Shown one piece after another: positions 40,701-51,216 of a DNA stretch of 64,000 nucleotides. This DNA is from Sitta carolinensis. Lineage: Eukaryota; Chordata; Aves; Passeriformes; Sittidae. A program made the translations under genes and the position numbers. Where the stretch lies: NCBI GenBank assembly GCA_032173965.1, contig JAVUNC010000019.1, positions 6,572,501 through 6,636,500 of the forward strand, given 5' to 3'. Below the pieces are notes generated by a model. It saw only the letters and a list, made by a program, of their open reading frames with translations, searched no databases and was not told where the DNA came from. Position 1 is the stretch's first letter. Every line of letters begins with the position of its first letter.

Positions 40701-43700
40701 GAGTTGTACTGAAGATTACAATGCAATTATGAAGCTCGAGAGTGTGGATCCTTCCGAGATTATTTTTAGCACTGTCACTGAATTGTTTGATAAATGTCTG
40801 GGTAGCTTTTCTACTTAGGAACTCAATATTGAAAGCTTGTTTAAGGTGGATTAAGAAATTGAGATGATTATAGCTGCTGGGAAAAGATTCTCATCATGTT
40901 GCATCATTTTGTGTACTACAATCCTCAGGACACACTTGGAGCAGACTTAGCAAAGTAAAAACAGCAGTTCACTGCAGTCACAGTGTTAATCCTGAAACTC
41001 TACTGGCTCTTGGTGCCAATATCAATTACTTCACTGCTGCTCGTTTCAGCAGACTCAAACGACTAATGTGCTTAGCCCCCAGTCCAAATCAGTTGCTTAA
41101 ATGCCAACTTCCCCTGCACTTGACTGAAGTCTCAGTCTCTGTCCTTTGTGTGCTTCTGAAATGCAGCCACAGGTCTGCACTACAAACTGCTCAAGCATAC
41201 TGAGCACTACACACGTGGGTGGGGGAGTATATTCCAAGCTATATATCAAGCTAGATAGCACAGTAAGTACAGCATCCCTTATTATTTCCTGAAGGTAGTT
41301 TGGCAAATTTCAGGGAAAGATAGTCACCCATGGACTTGTAGAGCTTTGAATAGGACCGTGGCAGTATACCTTAACTGACACTGCCAAATTCAGGGTGGAT
41401 CAATGGTGTGTGCATGAGACAGCTCCCTTTGGCTCATGAAGGAGCCAAATGCCATCACTGGGGCCAGGCCTGTGTTTGTGTGTGTGGGTGCAGAAAACCT
41501 CCTGCTGATCCTGTGCTGAAAACGAAGATCATTATGTTCATGTGGCTTGCAGAAGGTAGATAGAACTGGTCTAGCCCTCAAGTATGGGATGGTGTCAGAG
41601 GTGACAAGCTGGTTAGTTACATGAAGAATAAAACGACTAAATTCACTCTGGCTAGTTACATGAAGAATAAAACGACTACCAGACTATGGAAGTTAGTAGA
41701 ATAATGTGTTGCTTGTTGCCAGAGGGTAGCTGGCACTCTCTCTTCCATTACTTCAACCTAATCCTCAGTAGGCAGAAAGATTATTTCAGAATGGCTGTGA
41801 TGTTAAAAGTAGATTATGGGGATGTGGAAATAGGAGAAGGACTGGAATTTTTTTCATGACTGAAACTGATATGTCTAAGTGCCAGAATTGGTTCACTCAG
41901 GTAAGCCTTGGTGAGGGGAGTCCCTGTGTGAGGGACTATAGGACCACTGGTATGAAGGCTTGTGATAACTTTTAGGGGTTCCTGCTTTCACTGTCATTTT
42001 AACATAGGCAATCACTATCCAGTGTTGTTAAAGAGCAACAACAACAAAAACAAACAAACAAAAAAATTGTGCAGGCTATACACTGATACCACGTCAGCAA
42101 ACGTCTTCAGTCCCAAACGGGCAAGGCCAAATCAACTGGATCTAGAGGTAAAACAACCAAATGTATACCCAGGACAAATCACTGATACTTATCTGGCTTG
42201 GTACACAAGAATACCTGCACAAATGATATCCATAATTCCCTTAGGAGATGACCACACCTCCTTTACTGGTGTTTTACCACGTATTTTCTTCTATCTTTTG
42301 TGCAAAGTGATTTCCAAAGTCCCATGCTCACCAGAAGGCCACCTGAAGTGACTCTTCTTAATTGCAGAACTCTGAGATGCAACAGCAGCTGTTGAGCATC
42401 TTCTAAAAGACCTGAAATAATCCAGGACAAGAGAAGCCCTCTAACCTCCTATAGTAGGGTAGATAAAACCTATTTATCTAAACCTTATACAGGGGTTTCT
42501 CAAACTTTCCTATAAAAGTGTGTCATCACTTAAGGAAAGCAGACTGCAGGCAGTGCTGGTGTGTGCCACCTCTCTAGCTCTGATGACAACACACCTTCCT
42601 GGCAGCCACAGTAACTCTTCTCTAGCTTGTAGCACCTCAGATCAAGGAGGGGCTACTTCTCTCTCACCAAGGGCTCTGTAGACTATCGTATGAATGTTCT
42701 TGGCACGATTCCCTGGGAAGCTCTATACACTGCACAGCTATTTGCTAGGTTAGCAGCCACTTGGTCAGACTCTGGAAACTAAGCTTGTGCCTCCCAGATG
42801 GCAATTCAAACACTAGCCCCTGATGGACATTGCTGTCAAGCCATTGGCATTACACAGATGGAATTCACTTAATCCACAGAGATAAATCTTTGCATTCCCC
42901 CCATGCAAATACTAGAGAGAAAAGAAACAGGCAGTGTTAACTGTCAAATGCAACAAGTGAAGGGCTTTTGAGAAAGGTTCCTTACTCCTAATGTCAGGCT
43001 GCAGCCTTGCTGTAACAAACCCCTTTTTTTCTTTTTCAGAGGCTTGAAATGCATGTGTAATATGACAACTTTTGAGCAGAAGTAAAAAATAGTTGAGGGG
43101 GGGAGTTATTTGTTATTTATAGACAAAGCTTTCCAGAAAATCTAACCAAAAGTTCTGTGTGTAATAGCAATGCTCCTCCAGACAGCCTGCTTGAAAGAAT
43201 TTTATCACAGCTTCACTCAGCTAACATTTCAAGGCATTTCTGTGTTTATTTCTTATGTAAGACTTAAAAAAACCCACAAAACAAAAAAATCTCAACAAAA
43301 GCACAAAAGAAGTAGCTACACACCAACGTTATAGTGACTTATGTGCAACAAGTGGCAGGAAACCAGAGATGAAGATTTGTACTGCCCACTATCACAGCAT
43401 CTATTTTAAGGGAGGCTTCTCTGGGAGATTCGGGTACATTGTGCAGCAGGGTGTAAGCAGCACAAGAATCTCATTGTGTAAAGGACAAATACAGGGGGTT
43501 GTTATTGACATTGCCTGATGGGGGGAAGGCACTTCTGCTCGGTAGTGACAAAGCCTACCAGAGGCAAGCTAGAGAACACATGCAGTTGTCACATTTGTGG
43601 GGATTTCTGTGAGAGAAGAGCAAACAACAGCTGTGGAAATCACCAACCACCGGCAAGCAATTTCCTCTACCAATGCTGCATGTCTTAAGCTGAGCTGCTG

Positions 43701-46700
43701 GACACCTTCAAAGGCCTGGGGGAGTGACCTCTAGCCAGGTTAGGGGAGTCTGCGGAGCACCCCAGGCAGGAGGGGAATAGGTTTGTTATGACCAATCTGC
43801 TTTGTAGAGAAGTGTCTGGGGTCGGTACGTGGCTGGAAGCATCATGCTGTTTGCCAGCCCAGCCCGGGGTCGCCTCTCCCAGGTGGGTTTGGAGATGGGT
43901 GAGGAGAGGCTGGCTGCCCGGGCAGGAGTGCGCAGGATGTGGGGGAAGGGGCTGCCTGCCCGTGATGAGTCATGCAGGAGCCCTGCAGGATGCCGCTGAG
44001 TGTGGCAGCAGAGGTGATGCCGCGCGGAACGGGAAGAAGGGCAGAGCAGGAGGAAATGGTGACAACTGCCTGATGCAGGCACAGATGAAAGGTTCAGGGC
44101 TGCACGGGGAGGTCACACCAGAACTCTGCGTGTAGCCTGTGACAAACAGCGTGGAGAGGCCAGGACGTGTAAATCATTAGCTGTAGGAGGAAGGAGTAGC
44201 AACACCAGAAAAGCAACCTATGTTGACAGTTAGTAGGGCTCTGGCAGGCTTGTTTATTTTATTAGCAGGATGGCTGGACTTGAGCCAGGATTACAGGATT
44301 ATTTTTAGAAATGACCAAGGAACCTAAGTTAATTAGGAGAGTAATGTTCTGTCCTCTACTCCCACCCTCCTACAGGAAATATAAAAAGTAATAACGTTAT
44401 AAAGGCAGGCTCCAGTGACATCCTGCAGTGGCTGTCAGATATTCCCAGGTAGAGGTGTTGCCTTGCCCTAACCAGCACCGACTTTCATCTCCCAACCCTG
44501 TGGAAAATTGTCAGCCAAACGTATGCTAAGGAGAGAAATGGGAGTGAGCACAAAGAGATGATACAGCAGGAAGCAGGAATGGGAAAGCTGCAGTAGCAAT
44601 GCTACACCTTTCACATAGCACAGAAAGGCTCAGTTCTGTGTCCCTGCAAATAGGAGGGAACAGTCTGGTTCCACTGAAAGCCATGCTCTAGTCTCGCTTC
44701 ACTGGCTTTGACCCACACAACTCACCTGCCTCTTCCCTGGCTCAGCCTCTAGGAATGTTTCTCACTGCTGACCTTGACTGCTGTTTTTCTGCCATCACCT
44801 CCTGACAAGAGAACAGCCTCACTGCAAAATGCTGCAGCTTAGGTGCTCCAGAGCCTTGCATTTCTTCCTTGTTTCACCACAGATTCCCCAAAACAAGGAA
44901 AGATGTTTGGAAGACAGACATTCCTTAGGTAGGTGACTAAGGGTCTTTTTAAAATTTTTTTTGGTAAGGTGTCCTGGGATCCAGGTAAACTGGGACTGAG
45001 TTCATTCCACGTGATTGTTTAGTGGCATTAAGTCATCTCCCTAAATTGCATGGCAGTACAAACAGGATGCAATTTAAGAGTGGAATTGATACATAAGGAT
45101 AACCCTAATTATCCCCCATCCTGACAAGACTGAGGACAGAATGTCCAGGGGCTGTGTCTTGCTTCACTCTACTGCTAAGACATAATGGTTGTCAATCCTC
45201 CCACTTCCTCCCCGCAGCCCCCTTTAACTCCTCCCTGCTCTCAGCTTTAGCTCCCACTTGCCTTCCCACAGTAACTCTGGATGCTAATCTGGTGCTTATC
45301 CCAGCTCTTTAATGAGCAGTGCCTGCAAGCTCATGCTGGAAGCCTATCACGAGCAACACGAGGTTTTCTGGCCTTTGACTGGGAACACAGTGGAGTAACA
45401 GACTCTCACTCTTGTTTGTTCTGTTAGACACCCTGGGGTTCTACCAAACTTTCAGCTTTCACCTTCGTAGGCACTGTTTTAAACAGCCTTTCTGGAAGGT
45501 CCATTTGTCCATTCCTGTGAAGCAGAAGCTCTCAAAGCTCCTGGTCCCTTCTGCTCGACCATCGTCTCTGTGTAGGCTCATCCCAGCCCTGTGCCTGGAG
45601 AAAACTGGGAGAAGAGGACACAAGCACGAGGTAAAAGCAGTTGTCAGGGAGGCTTAGATCCACTTGCTCTCAGGAAAGAGGTTCATCTGCCACCCATGAG
45701 CAAAGACTCAATCTTCTTTCGCCTGGAACATGCTCTAGGCATCCAAAACTTCCTGCAAAAGGAGCTTACAGAAAGAGGACTTCACTGAACAGAGAGGGGC
45801 AAAGGCAGGAAGTCTCTGCTAACAGCATGCAGGTGAGACTGCAGGGCAACACTGATGCTGGTAATCCAGAGAAAAGAATTAGGAAGAGATGCTTTAGTTA
45901 GACAGCCTTATCAGGAATCCAGCAATTCCTCGTGTTCAGGCTCTGTCTGTAACCCAGAGGACAGAAAAAGCTTTCCAAATAGGTTTGATACCAAGTCACA
46001 GAACAAAGATCTGGGGTGGAACCAGGCAGTTGTGCTATCCTCTCTATTTTTCAGAAGAGTAACTCACTTTGCAAACATGTGCAAAGTATTTCTTTGGGTC
46101 TTTTGTACCCCTTCATCATCCACTGACCTGCTCATATGCGAAAAGCCTTTTAACTCTTAAACTTTGTTTGCCAGATACATGCCAAGGTAGCAGAAAAGCA
46201 TTCTGTTCTTGGCTCCTGACCAGGAAATTTAGTAGCAGGAATATTACAGCAGATAAAAAAAAAAAAGCCCCTGCATTTCTCAAGGTCATTCCTTTGGAGG
46301 TACAGTCAATTTGATTCACCTCTCTATACTCTCTGCAGTTCCCTCCTTCACCAAGAAATACTGGTAGAACAAAGGGCTAGCTGCCTGTGGCTCGTGTCCA
46401 GATATACACTGGGGTAGTTCCACAGATTTCAACACAGCCACACCAGAAAAAGACTGGAATTTAACGCTTAGCTTATGAATCACATAGGAAATACGGACAG
46501 CACAGCTTCAGCTATGATCCCAAGGGAAAGGCTGCTGCAAGTTGAACTAGCAGCATGGCTGAACAGAGATCCATGCAACCAAGTCCAGCCGGAAAAGTTT
46601 AACCCTCTCTGCGACAGTTTCACATTATCGAAATGAAAGAGCTGCTGGCAGCTGCTCTTTCTTTACAGTTCCAAAGGAACTTGCTGCTCCCAGCATCTCA

Positions 46701-47527
46701 GCCGAGCAGGACACATCTAAAACAGGGCTTTAATTCTGGAGCCCTGAAGAGGGGTAGGTCTCTGTGCACGGGCACACATGCTTCTCTAAGTGGGCTCTGA
46801 GCGCTGACTCTGGGACACTGCAGAAAAAGACAGAAAGATGCAAGCTTATAACAGAGACCATTACAAAACTGACCACTGCAGCTTTAAAGCTGCCTCATCA
46901 TCAAAAGCTACAGCACACTGAAAAGACTGGCTACTACAAGGGTCAATCCGGGCAGTGCAGGCACGGAATGCCCCGTGAGAGGCTTCCCAAAGCCTTTGCA
47001 CTTTGAACGGCCAGGAGGGCCCCAGTGACTCACATCTCCACACTCCTGCCCTGGGCTACTTTTTGCCACGTCGGTGTTTCATGGGACATCTTACACCACC
47101 CTGTGCTTGAGAAGGAATGCTCTGCGTTTGAGTGGAGGTGACTTTTCAATGAAAAGCTGTTGAGGGGACGCGAAAGGGGTAACAGAAGGGGGATCAAGGC
47201 ACAGCACAGGTAGCAGAGACACGTTCTGCCCCACCCCAGTGCCCGGGCGTCGAGGGTGTAGGCTTGCCGGGGAAGGGTGCAGCAGGCAGCTGGCTTTTAC
47301 CTGATGAAGGTGGTCTTCCCAGTGGAGTACTGCCCCACGAGTAGCACCATAGGCTTGTTGTCGAAGTCGGCATCCTCCAGGGCGGGCGAGTGGAACTCGT
47401 GGAACTTGTAGTGTTCTTCCAGCGGCAGCAGCTTGGTCTTGTAAAGCTTCTTCAGGCCATCGCTGACCGTCTGGAACACCTCCGGGTCCTTCCGCCGACG
47501 GTCGTCGGTGCCCAACCAGCTGAACAT
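19204..47527 (-). CDS. EHD3: EHD3, EH-domain-containing protein 3 (six coding exons, one frameshift)
   Basis: Dynamin-like ATPase of the EHD family that tubulates endosomal membranes and acts in early-endosome to recycling-endosome and Golgi transport (family knowledge). The joined exons 47527-47301, 40645-40469, 35791-35695, 22629-22217, 21267-21103 and 19731-19204 give 1607 nt. One more base in exon 3 gives exactly 535 codons plus stop, the family length. Visible motifs are the P-loop GQYSTGKTT (residues 65-73), KPF (120-122), DTPG (153-156), NKAD (219-222), the linker motif LHGPFGHG, and a C-terminal EH domain with an EF-hand loop [12 protein letters not shown] (489-500). The N-terminus [16 protein letters not shown] and the tail ending SKRKITE identify EHD3 rather than EHD1, 2 or 4. 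The start is the only plausible Met and lies in a CpG island. All introns are GT-AG. Introns are 6.7, 4.7, 13.1, 0.95 and 1.4 kb in transcript order. CAPN14 is the divergent neighbour. Confidence 0.97.
19732..21102 (-). other. EHD3 intron 5 (1.4 kb)
   Basis: GTAAGC donor and TTTTAAG acceptor. Nothing else was recognised inside it. Confidence 0.9.
21103..21267 (-). CDS. EHD3: EHD3 coding exon 5
   Basis: 165 nt, phase 0 at both ends. The acceptor is CCTTCAG|GTC and the donor is ATGCAG|GTAAGC. It encodes residues 306-360, from [15 protein letters not shown] through the helical domain to FPNLRKMQ. Confidence 0.98.
21268..22216 (-). other. EHD3 intron 4 (0.95 kb)
   Basis: GTAAGC donor and TTCAG acceptor. 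Nothing else was recognised inside it. Confidence 0.9.
22217..22629 (-). CDS. EHD3: EHD3 coding exon 4
   Basis: 413 nt. The acceptor is CATGCAG|GT and the donor is GCCAAG|GTAAGC. It encodes the end of Gly168 and residues 169-305 ([10 protein letters not shown] to RARLAK). It includes the guanine/adenine-specificity motif NKAD (219-222) and the helical segment after the G domain that contributes the membrane-facing tip. The frame is fully open in the conserved phase, and no substitution looks damaging. Confidence 0.98.
24118..24145. repeat. 15-bp tandem duplication in EHD3 intron 3
   Basis: ACTGCACACTAGG appears twice with a 15-bp period. Short, and probably simple replication slippage. Confidence 0.75.
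33310..33990 (-). mobile_element. CR1 LINE fragment with reverse-transcriptase remains
   Basis: On the minus strand the translation contains degraded reverse-transcriptase blocks: [20 protein letters not shown], then [11 protein letters not shown] and an EDDT catalytic-site remnant (normally ADDT), followed by GLLEGGK and QWAEA. The left end (about 33320) carries the CR1 3' terminus, so most of the region between it and the reverse transcriptase is deleted. Frameshifts and stops make it inactive. It lies in EHD3 intron 3, in the same orientation as the gene. Confidence 0.88.
34965..35245 (+). mobile_element. CR1 LINE 3' fragment in EHD3 intron 3
   Basis: Contains the familiar CR1 3' sequence: AAATGGCTTTAAACTGAAAA, TTTACTGTGAGGGTGGTGAG, CTGTGGATGCCCCATCCCTG, GCAACCTGGTCTAGTGGAAG, and the terminal GGTTGGACCTAGAGGATC followed by a TTATGATT-type tail. 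It is 5'-truncated and antisense to EHD3. Confidence 0.92.
35695..35791 (-). CDS. EHD3: EHD3 coding exon 3, carrying a 1-nt deletion frameshift
   Basis: The acceptor CCACACAG|G and the donor AGCAGAG|GTAAGT are both canonical. It encodes [12 protein letters not shown] and then [11 protein letters not shown] (switch II). After Gly160 the expected continuation EKQRISR is found only in the next frame. The exon is 97 nt, but 98 are needed to join exon 2 (phase 2) to exon 4 (phase 1). The missing base lies in the C run 35716-35718 on the plus strand, or immediately beside it. As written, the reading frame goes into exon 4 out of phase and stops at 22510-22512. The sequence after the deletion still encodes the conserved residues in the shifted frame, so the loss is recent or an artefact. 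Confidence 0.96.
36290..36960 (-). mobile_element. Old CR1-like LINE remnant in EHD3 intron 2
   Basis: Several blocks recall antisense CR1: AATGTCTAATCTAAATTTC near 36446, CTTTGGGTCCTCTCAAACTA near 36675, and GCTTTCTTAACAGCAGTATG ACACTGCTAACTCAC near 36831. It is strongly diverged and the boundaries are rough. Confidence 0.6.
37119..37137. repeat. (GT)n microsatellite in EHD3 intron 2
   Basis: About nine uninterrupted GT units. Confidence 0.9.
40469..40645 (-). CDS. EHD3: EHD3 coding exon 2
   Basis: 177 nt. The acceptor is TTACAG|G and the donor is AACAG|GTCAGT. It encodes the end of Arg76, residues 77-134 (starting [10 protein letters not shown]) and part of Arg135, and holds the switch I region (EPTTDSF) and the KPF motif. 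It joins exons 1 and 3 in phase 2 at both ends. Confidence 0.98.
40646..47300 (-). other. EHD3 intron 1 (6.7 kb)
   Basis: GTAAAA donor and TACAG acceptor. It contains the 39-bp duplication and a GC-rich, CpG-containing stretch near 43.8-44.1 kb. No nested gene was recognised. Confidence 0.9.
41614..41680. repeat. 39-bp tandem duplication in EHD3 intron 1
   Basis: TAGTTACATGAAGAATAAAA followed by CGACTA occurs at 41614 and again at 41653, identical over about 28 bp, with a period of 39. The near-identity suggests a recent duplication. Confidence 0.9.
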
Positions 47528-48000
47528 CTTGTGGCCTCCCGACGCCAGCTCCGCGGCGACCACCGGGGCTGGGCTGGGCTGGCTGCGAGCGCGGGCTAGC
47601 CGCGCATCCCCCTCAGGCCGGGCGGGCCTCACTCCGCTCCAGCGCCCACCCGCGAGGGCCGCCCGCCCTCACGCCACCTGCGCCGGCGATTTCAGCCAGA
47701 AAGCAGTCCTCGCGGGAGCCCGAAGGAGCGGCTCGTCCGCGCAGCCCCGGCCCAGCGGCACCGGCGGGCGCCGCCTCCCCTCACGCCGCCGGCTCCCGGC
47801 GTGGGCATGGCGCGGAGGCCCGGCCCTCCAGGAAAGGGGCGGGCGCCGGAAGCCGGCGGTTCCTGGCAGGCGCCGCCCGTTCTCGCCGGCGGGTGAAGCC
47901 GCGCCGGGCGCCGCCATGCTGGACGGCGGGGAGGGGCCGGGCCCCGCCGCGCCCCCTGGGGTCCGTTGGAGGGGTTTTCAGCCCGGCCGCCATTTTATTT
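47220..48000 (-). promoter_or_regulatory. CpG-island promoter of EHD3
   Basis: A dense run of CpG dinucleotides and GC-rich DNA covers the first coding exon, the 5' UTR and about 470 bp upstream of the EHD3 start. It contrasts with AT-richer DNA on both sides. No TATA box is evident, as is usual for broad housekeeping-type promoters. The exact transcription start cannot be read from sequence. Divergent non-coding transcription toward CAPN14 is plausible but unproven. Confidence 0.8.
47301..47527 (-). CDS. EHD3: EHD3 coding exon 1
   Basis: Encodes residues 1-75 plus two bases of Arg76. It begins [16 protein letters not shown] and contains the nucleotide-binding P-loop GQYSTGKTT, ending TFI. 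The donor is AG|GTAAAA read on the minus strand (phase 2). The upstream minus-strand sequence is GC-rich 5' UTR with no in-frame rival start that resembles the family. Confidence 0.98.
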
Positions 48001-48119
48001 CCTTTCTCGCCTCCTTGGAGATAGAGCTAAAAAAATCCACTGGAATGAACCGTGCGAGTGCAAATCTGAGAGAGAGCCGGCTGTTCCTCAGCACTGCCAG
48101 CCTCATCTCCAACCTGTCA

Positions 48120-48490
48120 CAGAGCGGGTCAGGTTGGAAGAGACCACAGTGAGTGATGTGGTCCAACCTCCCTGCTCAAGCCGTGTCATCCCAGAGCGCA
48201 CAATCACAGGATTGTGATAAAGTGGTTGTGGAATGCTCCTGTGAGGGTCAATTCACAGCCTTTCTGGGAAGTATGCTCCATTAGTGGTCATCAGCACAAT
48301 AAAGAAGTTCTTCCTCATACTCAGGTAGAATTTCCTGTGCCTCGCTTTCTGCCCGTTGCCTCTCGTCATGTGGTGGCACGGCTGAGGAGAGCCTGGCTCC
48401 ATCCCCTCGGCAGCCCCACGTTCGGTATTTCCACACGTCGATGGCGTGTGCTCTCAGTTGTCTCTTGGACTGTTCTTTCCCCAGCCCAGT
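48120..48490 (-). mobile_element. CR1 LINE fragment at the CpG-island edge
   Basis: The plus strand shows antisense CR1: GTTGGAAGAGACC, GGTCCAACCTCCCTGCTCAA, AAAGAAGTTCTTCCTCATAC, TGCCCGTTGCCTCTCGTCAT and GCCTGGCTCCATCCCCTC. It is 5'-truncated and begins about 590 bp upstream of the EHD3 start codon. Confidence 0.9.
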
Positions 48491-48780
48491 GAATGGGCTG
48501 CACTGCTGCCCCTCACTTTGTAGGGCCAGAGGCTCTGGCTGTGCCTGGAGGAGTTCTCCACCTAAGGAGATGAGACAGGCAGATTATCTGCTGTTCCTAA
48601 TTCTTTATTCCTCCAGCAATGAGGGACAACAGGACAGCCACACAGGTTTTCCAGGAGTAGCCTGACAATCGGCATGTCCTTGGGGCTGGCCATCAGCTCT
48701 GCTGCCAGGCTCTCTTCATCTCCACTGCGCAGCTGGGATAAAGCAGGACTTTTTTTCCCTAAAATATCTCCTAAATGCTT

Positions 48781-48829
48781 TAGTCCATCCCACGGGTCCA
48801 TTTTCACTTTAGTCCATCCCACGGGTCCG
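48781..48829. repeat. 29-bp tandem duplication
   Basis: TAGTCCATCCCACGGGTCC occurs at 48781 and again at 48810, a 29-bp period, with identical 19-20-bp cores. Confidence 0.9.
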
Positions 48830-51189
48830 AAAAATGTGGCAAGAGGCAGTTTTGGAAGCAGTCCTGCCGTGTGGCAGTTCCTGCCCTTTCCCAGCCATTT
48901 ACAGCCAGGAGGAGCCCAGACCTTGCATAAGCAGAGGCAGCTCTCCATTAAAACCTTTTTGTTTTTTTGGGTTTTTTCCACAGGAGGGAGGGGACATATG
49001 GAGACTGTGTGGCTCTGTGTGCCTGAATAATGATCCAGGTCCGTTTCTATGCCTTCTACTGCAGGAGAAGACACTTTCCATGTTCCCACTGTGTGATCCC
49101 AGGCACTCGTAAGCTCTCTGGCATGGCCTGACCCACGAGGTGCAAGCAATGACTCCAGGGACCAGTTTTCTTTTTCTGGAAGAACATAGCAGGCTGACTG
49201 TGTTTTCTAAAGATCAGACTTCTCTGCTTTCCTGCCAATACCTAGAGCTGAAAGTGGAACTGATGCTTTGAAACCTCTTTAAGACCAATTTCCCTCATTT
49301 CTTTAGTTTTATAAATAGAAGCTTTTGACTTTAAGAATTTGATGACTCCTTTCCAGTGAAAACTCCTGAAAATGAAAGGCCCCATAGAATTCAACATGTT
49401 TTGGCAAGAATTACTCATTTGGTAGGAAAAAACTCGCTTTCCTCTTCCAGATAGTTGTGCCATTTACGGGCTGTGCTCCTCCAATGGCACTCTGGCATTT
49501 CTACAGCTATATATGGTGTCTCTTTGGTGCTTGCTTGTGTTATCCTTGGAGCTGAGTAGAGGTCAGGCCAGGAAGCCTTTGATTATAAATCTCCCCTGGC
49601 CACCTTGGTGCCCTTCCTGAATGCAGCAAATTGGGGGCAAAGCAAGGTTTCTGTTGTGCAGGACTGTGGGAGCTGACTGCCACAGGTATGGCAGAAGCAC
49701 AATTGTTCCCCATTTGCATGGTGAGGCTATTAATCATTAAATTGCACTAATCATAAATATGCATGCCCAATGGCCAAATGGCAAAAAAAACCCCCAAAAC
49801 AAATTCTTTGCCTTGACTGAAGAGAGTCACTTTCCTGTGGATTCGTTATTACCAGGGCAGATCACAACGAAACTTGACAGTTTTTATAGACTTTCTTTAG
49901 GTGTCTCACAAACGTACAATTTTATTTATTTTTCTCTCTGTTTTCCTAACTATTTGAGACTGACTTCCTCAAGAACTATCTTTACCTTGATGTACAGAGC
50001 TTGCCAAAAACAAAGGGAAGTAAAATTAGGAAGGGAAGTTTAGAGTATAATTAGGTTTTTCTTTCTGCCAGAATCAAACTGAAAGTTTTAATCCGTTTTC
50101 ATTAATCGAAGTGATTTAAAGGATGGTTTTCTATTGGAGAGCTTGGTCTTAACAGTGTGATCTTTAGTAAGTTGAGTTTTTTTAGTAATTTACATTTTTA
50201 ATATGTAAAAGCTCTTCCTTGACTGCCCTGCACAAAAGCCACTCTACTGCAGTACTCAGAACATACCTCTGTCTGATACTGGTGGGGGTCTACTACAGTC
50301 CTCTACTGTAGAATTTGCCTTTATCTTTAAAGATATGATGGATTTAACTTTTAGTTCTGTAGTTTCTCAGTTGTGTCCCTGCTTTTGGTAACAGGGCTGG
50401 CAGTCACTGAGCTGGATGTCACTTGCCTTGACCAGGAGAGAGAGGCTTGCTGGAAAAGCTTCACTTCCATTTTGCTGAAAGTCACTGAGGCTGGACTAAG
50501 TCATGTAGTATTTGTACACAAAATGAAACCTGGGTTTTTAGGGACAAAACACAATGTTGTATAACTGAAACTTGTGAAATGGTGACAAATGTGTTTGCTT
50601 ATCTGCAGCCTAAGGGTTGGACAGGTTTACTTCCTACAAAAGATCATCTGACGATGGGGATATTGAAGTCACAGAATCTGAAAAATGTGGTGACTCAGAC
50701 AATAACACATTGACAGTTTCAAGGAGTTTGTGGGAACAGTGTAGTTCAGTAAAATTAACTTCCTGCCAGTGCAGTTACTGCCACTGTTTGAAAGTATTAC
50801 CACCATTACCAAGAATGAAACCTGGGGAGACAGTGTCAAAAGTTCAGGAGGTGATGGGTTCAATGGGGAATAACCAGGGTTGTGGGAAAGGAACGAAGGG
50901 AGAGGGAGGTGCAGCAGGCCCCCAGAATTAAACCAAATATACTAATTTGATAAGTAGGGAAGGGAGAGTTTCCTCTGGTTCAGCTGGATCAAAATTCTCA
51001 ACTGCCTGCTGGTGCCATATGGCTTATGTGGAGACACAAAATTGTCTCCAGCATAGTCTATTCCTCACTCATTGCTTTGCCTTTGCAACTCAGAAAGCTG
51101 CTGCCTTCCTCTCCTGTCCTCACTGCTCCTTCATATTCCTCTGAAATATTTCCCATTAGTTTTCTCCTACCATTTTTCAGGTATCTTGG

Positions 51190-51216
51190 TACACACACAC
51201 ACACACACAGACACAC
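51190..51216. repeat. (AC)n microsatellite
   Basis: AC repeat with a single AG interruption, in the EHD3-CAPN14 intergenic region. Confidence 0.9.

Noticed and set aside
47508..48152. 214-codon plus-strand frame over the EHD3 promoter
   Set aside because: Its length follows from GC-rich DNA with few stops. It starts antisense to exon 1 and ends in CR1. Only the shorter Kozak-started part was kept as a weak finding.
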